A stretch of 30,077 nucleotides of DNA from the NCBI GenBank assembly GCA_019894765.1, contig JAGXNT010000102.1, positions 1 to 30,077 of the forward strand, in the 5' to 3' direction. The notes beneath the pieces were generated by a model, which saw nothing but the letters and a program-made list of their open reading frames with translations, was not told where the DNA came from and ran no database searches. A program made the translations under genes and the position numbers. Origin of the DNA: Candidatus Heimdallarchaeota archaeon (lineage in GTDB: Archaea > Asgardarchaeota > Heimdallarchaeia > JABLTI01). Positions 24,961 to 30,077 of the stretch are shown here, one piece after another. Numbering within the stretch: position 1 is the stretch's first letter; each line of letters begins with the position of its first letter.

Positions 24961-26898
24961 CTATGATCTCTTCTTTCTTCTATGAATTACTTGAATTAAT
25001 AGAACAAATGAAAACACGGTGGTAATTACTAAGCTATTAGTGCTGAGAGAACCAAATTGATTGGTTGGTATCTCAGTTACTTCGAAATCAGTTAGTTCAT
25101 CATCTGTTGAGACTTCTGTTGTTAATTTTTGTCCTACTTCAATGTCGTGTTCTATATTTTCTTCCCAGACAACTTCATCATCTGTTATATGCTTCACTGT
25201 AAGGTTTACTTCTTGCGTTGCACTAGCAGCATAGGAAGCATCGATTATTACTTGGAAAGTTTCAGCTCCATTGGCTTTATTCACGGCAGTTCCCATGGCT
25301 AAACTCGCTGTCGGGATGCGGATCATGAAATTCCCGTACAAATCGTCTTGATATTCTGCTCCTTGTATTCCTATTTCTATGCCCATATGCGTGTTTGGAA
25401 AATTATCGTTTTGTCCCACATGATATATTTCTGCTGGCGAAACCTCGTAAAGAACATCTAACTTGATTGATGGATCGATCAGGAACAATTGTATTTCATA
25501 GAAATCTTTCAGTTTGTATATATCCTGAATTAAATATGGGAATAATCTATTTAGGAATCCTTTCCAGCGAGTATCGATGTTTACTTTCAAACCTGAATAC
25601 ATGTTTCCATACAAGAATCCCTTGAACATATCATAACTATCTGGGAAGCACAAGCTGAATCCTTGTAAGAAGGGAGCTGGATAGGTATGATTTTCATCCC
25701 ACAAATTATAGTAATCAAGCAGTACTCCATTTGGGTCTGGTTCCAACATGGTTAATAATTGAGCTCCATATGCCCCTATCGTTGCATAATGGAATTGTGA
25801 TTGATTTCCAACTATTTTTTGTATACAATCTGTCAAGTCCACGAGCATTGCGTTCGATGGTGATAGACCAGCTGTTCCCATCCCACTTCTTAACCACTTG
25901 AAGAAATCAACCTGGGATGAATTATAATCTAGCTCATCATGCAAACTCTCTACGAAAAGGTCAAAAGTATCCATGAATGATGAACCTAAACCCGCTACTG
26001 GAAACTGTGTTAAGTCATACAGTGCGCAAGTCCCCCAATCTCTCCATGACTCTAAAGCTACTGGAACAACACTCACATCAAAAGTCATTTGAGCAAATTC
26101 CCGGGGAGTCATATTTGGGTCTCGACTTAAATTGTAAGCATAATCTCTTGGGGTGTAAAGCTGATTTGTTCCTAGGGTTGTTTCCCCTCCTAACATATAG
26201 TCCACTTCACCCACTAATTGCCAAGCTACTTCAAAATTACCTCCAAGACAGGTGTTAAAGATTATCACATCAATATTGTTTGTTCCTGATAAAGCAGTCT
26301 CTAATTCATTGAGAGTAAGACAATCACCAATAGCATATTGCATAGACGGATGTGGTGCGTGATAGTCATAACAAAAACCAGCATAAGCTCGTCCATGATC
26401 CACTAAAGATAGTGCATAATAGTCTGCAGGATAATTTGTTTTACAGTAATCAACGAAATCATCTAGTACTTGACCATCGCCCATATTCGTTACTCCCCAA
26501 TCTGCTACGGTGGTATTTCCTCCAGCTGAGGTAGCTTTTAGTTCATAGATGTAAGCGTGACCGTTTGGGTCTGTTACTGAGTACGGAAAATCATATAACG
26601 CGATGACGTTTATGTCTACTTCTGATCCTGCTAGTAAATCGTTTTCAACAATACCTGTTATTGCTTCCAACATACTTTCATGAAGATAATTGTCTGAATT
26701 ATCTAAATTTGATGTTACATAATTTACTCTTGTATCTGCACAGAAGTAAATCATATAAGTCCATTTTTTGTTTACTTCTGGTTTGATCTTAAATGAAATC
26801 CTCTCAGAGGTATTTCCGTTGAGAGTGATTCTTGGTACCATTGCAAAAGAAATAACTAAAATAAGTATAAAGACGGATTTAAACTTCTTATAATTCAT
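24961..26898 (-). CDS. Membrane-anchored clostripain-like (C11) cysteine peptidase, copy B
   Basis: About 645 residues, colinear with copy A over its full length: a signal helix (FKSVFILILVISFAMVP), YMIYFCADTR, the His motif DHGRAYAGFCYDYHAPH (His ~168), the Cys motif VIIFNTCLGGNFEVAW (Cys ~217), a shared C-terminal DFEVTEIPT block and a final membrane helix ending HRRKKRS. The dyad is intact. The residue two before the Cys is Asn where copy A has Asp, a possible shift in specificity or activity. ATG 26898 is preferred, with GGGGG 8 bases upstream. TTG codons at 26901 and 26904 are possible but less likely. A local tandem duplication that has since diverged. Confidence 0.88.
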   Translation of the reverse strand: MNYKKFKSVFILILVISFAMVPRITLNGNTSERISFKIKPEVNKKWTYMIYFCADTRVNYVTSNLDNSDNYLHESMLEAITGIVENDLLAGSEVDINVIALYDFPYSVTDPNGHAYIYELKATSAGGNTTVADWGVTNMGDGQVLDDFVDYCKTNYPADYYALSLVDHGRAYAGFCYDYHAPHPSMQYAIGDCLTLNELETALSGTNNIDVIIFNTCLGGNFEVAWQLVGEVDYMLGGETTLGTNQLYTPRDYAYNLSRDPNMTPREFAQMTFDVSVVPVALESWRDWGTCALYDLTQFPVAGLGSSFMDTFDLFVESLHDELDYNSSQVDFFKWLRSGMGTAGLSPSNAMLVDLTDCIQKIVGNQSQFHYATIGAYGAQLLTMLEPDPNGVLLDYYNLWDENHTYPAPFLQGFSLCFPDSYDMFKGFLYGNMYSGLKVNIDTRWKGFLNRLFPYLIQDIYKLKDFYEIQLFLIDPSIKLDVLYEVSPAEIYHVGQNDNFPNTHMGIEIGIQGAEYQDDLYGNFMIRIPTASLAMGTAVNKANGAETFQVIIDASYAASATQEVNLTVKHITDDEVVWEENIEHDIEVGQKLTTEVSTDDELTDFEVTEIPTNQFGSLSTNSLVITTVFSFVLLIQVIHRRKKRS

Positions 26899-27027
26899 CA
26901 ACAAATCCCCCAGGTTTTGTCGCTGTTTTTTTATTACTCACTCAAGTAATTTAAAGCTACTTGCAATTGTTCCTCTCTAATCCAAAGGATTGATTTAGCT
27001 GTAACTGATTAATTTATTGTGATTTGA

Positions 27028-27423
27028 ATGTCTGATATAGAAATTAAATGTAAAAATTGTTCTCGTGAATTTTCTCTTATGTTTGCAGACTTTAATTTAT
27101 CACTTCGCTGTCCCAATTGTAATAAATTTGGTTTAGTTTCTACTTTCTCAACCAATTTCATCTCTCAGCCTTCTTGGAAAACTGGTTACGAGATGAATTT
27201 AGATACTTTTGAAGATCTTTTGAAGCATGGAGGGAAATATGCCCTTAAGAACTTCTTCAAGAAACATCTTGATTTAAGCTTCATTCGGAGAGCAAGTGGA
27301 TCTGTTTCTTTTAAGGATAGATCAAATTATACTGTGTCTCTTTCTGAAGTTTATGAGATTATTCAGCAGAATTGGCTTCTCCAAAGATGGATCTATAACT
27401 TGGAATTTGCTACTTCACATTGA
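27028..27423 (+). CDS. Zinc-ribbon protein, 131 residues
   Basis: The N-terminal zinc ribbon has C8-x2-C11 and C28-x2-C31 (IKCKNCSREF and LRCPNCNKFG). The remaining ~95 residues are mixed, with a basic helical middle (KYALKNFFKKHLD, IRRASGSVSF) and an aromatic C-terminus (IIQQNWLLQRWIYNLEF). I recognise no named family. It could be a nucleic-acid-binding protein. The last 14 bases overlap the minus-strand anchor remnant. GTGAT is close to the ATG. Confidence 0.7.
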   Translation: MSDIEIKCKNCSREFSLMFADFNLSLRCPNCNKFGLVSTFSTNFISQPSWKTGYEMNLDTFEDLLKHGGKYALKNFFKKHLDLSFIRRASGSVSFKDRSNYTVSLSEVYEIIQQNWLLQRWIYNLEFATSH

Positions 27424-27526
27424 GTTTTCTGCTTCTTCTAGTATTTCGTTTTTTCATACCTAATACAAATACTAAGAAAACTATTGGAACTGCTAATACA
27501 AAGGAAAAGAATAGAGTTTTACTACT
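27410..27526 (-). pseudogene. Remnant of a C-terminal membrane anchor
   Basis: A 38-codon minus-strand frame, preceded by an in-frame TAG and lacking a start, encodes a hydrophobic helix (LFFSFVLAVPIVFLVFVLG) followed by a basic tail (KKRNTRRSRK) and TAG. This helix-plus-basic-tail design is the same as the C-termini of the two C11 proteases nearby. It may be what remains of a third anchored protein after deletion. Confidence 0.35.
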
Positions 27527-27531
27527 CTATC

Positions 27532-28515
27532 CTATCTACTCAAAGTTAATTCTATAACATCTTTGTCATGTACGATGTGGTCTAACCCGACTTGTTGTCC
27601 ATCATGGACGGTAGATGTTCCCCAAATCTTTGCATACCTGAATCTTTTCAAGAAACTTGTGTGGATTTTTTCTGCTACGTCTGCTACAGTTGCTCCTTTA
27701 CGAATGACAAACGCTTCGTCTAGTTTTGGTTTAGCCCCAGGTGGTTTGGTGTAGACGCGTATTACTTTGAGTAAATCAAAGAGGGATTTCTTGAGTTGCT
27801 CGAGTGATTCTTCGTTGTTGTACGCTGTTGGATAGACTGTCCATTTTGTTTTCTTGAGTAATTCTTGGTAGGTCTCTTTTGACCCTGGTAAATCTCCTTT
27901 TGTAGCTATAATTGCTATTTTGTATTCCGATTCACCGTCAACGAGTATTTTAGCTTCTACTAGTTGCTCTGTTAAGAATTTTAGTTGTCTATCGATATCC
28001 ATAGCTAAATCTACGACCATTACTACTGCATCTGATGTTCTTGCGACTCTGTTTATTTGCTTGCTGATTGTCCAATCTTCCTTGAAATCTAGAAAACCTG
28101 GAAGATCTACAATTTGAAAGGTTATTCCTTGATAGGTGCAAGCCCCAGCTTGACCGATTGTCGTAGTATGCAAGAAAGCTCCAACTTCAACTTCAGTATT
28201 TGTGATTGCATTCATTAAGGTGCTCTTTCCAACATTCGATAACCCAAATAATGCAATCCTGCCTACCCCGGACATTGGGATTTCAAAGGGATCGTATTGC
28301 CTTGCTTTCGCTTTTGGTTTTGCCAAGACTTCTGCTTTCTTGCCTTCTAACCATTTAATGAGTTGTTCATATGGACCCCAATTGTCCAATTTCTTCCTAC
28401 GGATCTCTTCAATAATAGCATCTACTTCTGCTGCGAAGTCTTCACCTTCAAGGTATCGCAATTTATTTGCCATTTTGTACAGGAAAAACCTATACTTTGT
28501 GTGTCTATTACTCAT
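27532..28515 (-). CDS. DRG-like GTPase with TGS domain
   Basis: 327 residues. GTPase motifs: P-loop GLSNVGKS (91-98), the switch I TTT region (117-119), DLPG (137-140) and a TKGD nucleotide-specificity motif near 210. The N-terminal helix bundle (EVDAIIEEIRRKK) and a C-terminal TGS domain (about 265-327: KPKLDEAFVIRKGATVADVA, KIWGTSTVHDGQQVG, KDVIEL) follow the developmentally regulated GTP-binding (DRG) family of the OBG clade, which associates with translating ribosomes. The segment after DLPG lacks the glycine-rich G-x-G-R-G-R-Q-V of classical DRGs and reads FLDFKEDWTISKQ, so this is a divergent member. GGTGA lies about 10 bases before ATG 28515. Confidence 0.88.
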   Translation of the reverse strand: MSNRHTKYRFFLYKMANKLRYLEGEDFAAEVDAIIEEIRRKKLDNWGPYEQLIKWLEGKKAEVLAKPKAKARQYDPFEIPMSGVGRIALFGLSNVGKSTLMNAITNTEVEVGAFLHTTTIGQAGACTYQGITFQIVDLPGFLDFKEDWTISKQINRVARTSDAVVMVVDLAMDIDRQLKFLTEQLVEAKILVDGESEYKIAIIATKGDLPGSKETYQELLKKTKWTVYPTAYNNEESLEQLKKSLFDLLKVIRVYTKPPGAKPKLDEAFVIRKGATVADVAEKIHTSFLKRFRYAKIWGTSTVHDGQQVGLDHIVHDKDVIELTLSR

Positions 28516-28678
28516 TTTTCTACTTCACCTTTTGTTTTCTTGTTATTTATGTGATTTTGTTTTCAATGGGTCACAACTGACTTTTGCTGTAGAAAATGGT
28601 TCATCCAGAAGCAGCGCTAAAATCTACTATTCTCTAGGATCTTTTGACCCTTAAAAAAAATCATTCCCAGAAAAAATA
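28516..28678. other. Intergenic stretch upstream of the DRG gene
   Basis: Apart from the DRG leader (GGTGA at its end) I see nothing specific. Plus-strand frames here are shadows of the DRG gene or random. Confidence 0.35.
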
Positions 28679-28784
28679 GTGGACCTAAAATGAGCTACGC
28701 TAACCAAATTCTACCAATGGTTGCGAAGCGAGATCCCCTCGCACTTAGTCAGTGAGTACGGGTGATTGTAATCAAGTAATCCAC
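28679..28784 (+). ncRNA. Candidate structured RNA, GC-richer intergenic block
   Basis: About 106 bases can be closed by GTGGA (28679-28683) with TCCAC (28780-28784). Inside are AACCA/TGGTT, the tight hairpin GCGAG-ATCCC-CTCGC (28728-28742), and a small GATT/AATC stem. The centre is clearly richer in G and C than its surroundings, as structured RNAs are in AT-rich archaea. It does not fit a tRNA and has no T-arm consensus. Strand is uncertain. The stems are short, so this is a weak call. Confidence 0.3.
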
Positions 28785-28941
28785 ATTTTGAGGAATGTCT
28801 TACTATGATTTTAAATTTTCGTTTAGAATAGATTTATTTTAAGAGTAATTTCAAAAGTAAAGGATTTAGGAGAAATTTTAGACAATCCCTCAGCTACCGA
28901 AGATTTTTATGTTTAATTAAAATGGATAAGATTGACTAGAA

Positions 28942-29973
28942 ATGACTGATAGTAAAGATGTCACTGTACTATGCATTTTCGATGTGCGAGAAGTGTTAAG
29001 GGATTACTTAGTAAAAGGACTAGAAAAGTATCCTCAAGTCAATCTAATTTTTCCAGAGAACACCGATCCTGAAACTTTCATGAAGTATGCCCCTGAAGCT
29101 GATATCATTATTGGTTGGCGTCCTACTGAAGAATTATTGAATGAAGCACAAAAACTAAGACTTTTCATTAATCCAGGAGTAGGTGTTCAACATCTCACAG
29201 AACTCTTCAGCAAAATAACTCGAGATCGGAAAATTACTCTAGTTAATGGGCATGGGAATACCTACTTTACCGCACAGCATGTTGTTGCATTATTACTCTC
29301 CCTCACAAACAAAATTATCCCTCATCACACTTGGATGCAGGAAGGTCAATGGAGAAAAGGAGATGCTGATGCGAAATCCACTCCTTTCCGAGATAGAGAA
29401 ATTGGTTTACTTGGTTATGGGGCTATCAATACAAAGGTGCACAAATTCCTAGCTGGATTTGACGTTAATTTTCATATTTTAAAAAAGGATTGGAAAAGAA
29501 AAAGAACGGAAACATATCCCACACCCATCACTAAATATTCTGATGATGAACTCCATAAGTTTCTTGAAATAATTGATACCTTAATCGTTGCTGTCCCCTT
29601 AACAACGAAAACTAGAGGATTAATTGGTAAAAAAGAACTGGAATTGCTAAGTTCTGAAGGATTACTTGTTACCGTTGCTCGAGGTGAAGTTATAGAAGAA
29701 GAGAGTTTTTACCTAGCTTTGAAGAACAAAACCATTGCAGGAGCAGCAATTGATGTTTGGTATAATTACCAACCGGAACCTGATGAAGCAGGAATAAAAT
29801 TCCCAGCCAAGTATCCATTTCATGAACTTGACAACGTGATAATGAGTCCACATCGAGGGGCATCACCTATGAATGATCTTCGACGCTGGAATGAAGTTAT
29901 CGAAAATATCAGTTGTTTCTCTCGAGGAGAAATTAACTTCCTTAATGTAATCGATTTAGAAAATGAATATTAA
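28942..29973 (+). CDS. D-isomer-specific 2-hydroxyacid dehydrogenase
   Basis: 343 residues with the family layout: a substrate domain, an NAD-binding Rossmann domain with GLLGYGAIN (155-163), then the catalytic triad Arg247 (TVARGE), Glu279 (YQPEP) and His304 (SPHRG), all in the expected spacing. This is the PGDH/lactate dehydrogenase-like group, which reduces 2-oxo acids with NAD(P)H. The adenine-binding Asp of the Rossmann domain is not obvious: after the first helix the text reads FHILKKDW, with Lys residues where NAD-preferring enzymes have Asp, so NADP use is possible. The exact substrate is not identifiable. No Shine-Dalgarno before ATG 28942. Confidence 0.88.
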   Translation: MTDSKDVTVLCIFDVREVLRDYLVKGLEKYPQVNLIFPENTDPETFMKYAPEADIIIGWRPTEELLNEAQKLRLFINPGVGVQHLTELFSKITRDRKITLVNGHGNTYFTAQHVVALLLSLTNKIIPHHTWMQEGQWRKGDADAKSTPFRDREIGLLGYGAINTKVHKFLAGFDVNFHILKKDWKRKRTETYPTPITKYSDDELHKFLEIIDTLIVAVPLTTKTRGLIGKKELELLSSEGLLVTVARGEVIEEESFYLALKNKTIAGAAIDVWYNYQPEPDEAGIKFPAKYPFHELDNVIMSPHRGASPMNDLRRWNEVIENISCFSRGEINFLNVIDLENEY

Positions 29974-30017
29974 AGAAAGAAAGGAAATGTATCCTTTCAA
30001 AAAAGAAATTTGTTGGT

Positions 30018-30077
30018 TTAAGACCAACTCTTGAATTCTCGTGCTTCTGCTACTTTGTCTTTGACAATTTTAGGAGC
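30018..30077 (-). CDS. C-terminus of a gene entering from the right edge (partial)
   Basis: A minus-strand frame is open from the edge to TAA at 30018-30020 and encodes APKIVKDKVAEAREFKSWS. It ends 44 bp after the dehydrogenase stop, a natural convergent arrangement. The stop lies in a small inverted repeat, GTTGGT/ACCAAC (30012-30027). Too short to identify. Confidence 0.35.
   Translation of the reverse strand, partial: APKIVKDKVAEAREFKSWS

Noticed and set aside
22929..26904. Mobile-element origin for the tandem protease genes
   Set aside because: No transposase, terminal inverted repeats or target duplications are seen; a simple tandem duplication explains it.
28202..28654. 150-codon plus-strand frame over the DRG gene
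   Set aside because: Antisense shadow of a GTPase with intact motifs.
28690..28760. Possible tRNA suggested by a TAGCTCA-like string on the minus strand
   Set aside because: No matching acceptor, D or T arms, and no TTC-type T loop.
1..30077. CRISPR array, prophage or defence island
   Set aside because: No regularly spaced repeats, phage structural genes, integrase or nuclease-helicase defence genes are present.

Overview
This AT-rich window most likely comes from an Asgard archaeon. The best evidence is a full-length actin (minus strand, 13741-14880) that follows eukaryotic actin through the nucleotide-binding motifs to a C-terminal RCF. Supporting evidence is a family B DNA polymerase, a DRG/TGS GTPase, an eRF1/Pelota-superfamily protein, leader sequences with archaeal TATA-like boxes, and TTG/GTG starts chosen by Shine-Dalgarno spacing. 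No rRNA, tRNA, CRISPR array, transposase or integrase was found. I cannot assign the Asgard lineage more finely.

Layout from left to right. (1) 1-3908: the N-terminus of a probable membrane protein leaving the left edge, a divergent pair of PaaK-type adenylate-forming enzymes, and an exported LytM/M23-type metallopeptidase whose signal segment contains an in-frame TGA. (2) 3998-8731: an SRAP-domain abasic-site protein, then a family B polymerase with intact polymerase motifs but a substituted Exo I motif, then a convergent alpha/beta hydrolase. (3) 8816-11361: a two-gene ABC exporter cassette and a small acidic protein, all on the minus strand. (4) 11571-13640: three co-directional genes for helical or coiled-coil proteins of unknown role, convergent with actin. 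(5) 15189-18385: a PlsY-like acyltransferase homologue, a winged-helix protein, a Nudix hydrolase broken by an in-frame TAG, a membrane-anchored winged-helix-like protein, a GNAT acetyltransferase and a 50-residue zinc ribbon. (6) 19114-22541: a small exported cysteine-containing protein, a 46-residue hydrophobic/glycine-rich peptide gene, a 577-residue HTH protein, and a divergent eRF1-like protein without a visible GGQ. (7) 22723-30077: a cluster of three hairpins (candidate ncRNA), a tandem pair of membrane-anchored clostripain-like (C11) proteases, a zinc-ribbon protein, a relic membrane anchor, the DRG GTPase, a GC-richer structured intergenic block, a D-2-hydroxyacid dehydrogenase and the C-terminus of a gene entering from the right.

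The genes look like ordinary chromosomal content with short operons, not one mobile island. The most promising points are the SRAP plus naturally exonuclease-substituted polymerase neighbourhood (possible abasic-site tolerance), the tiny exported peptide beside a large HTH protein, two genes each interrupted by one in-frame stop, two candidate structured RNAs, and an apparent excess of the palindrome CTCGAG in all reading frames and between genes.
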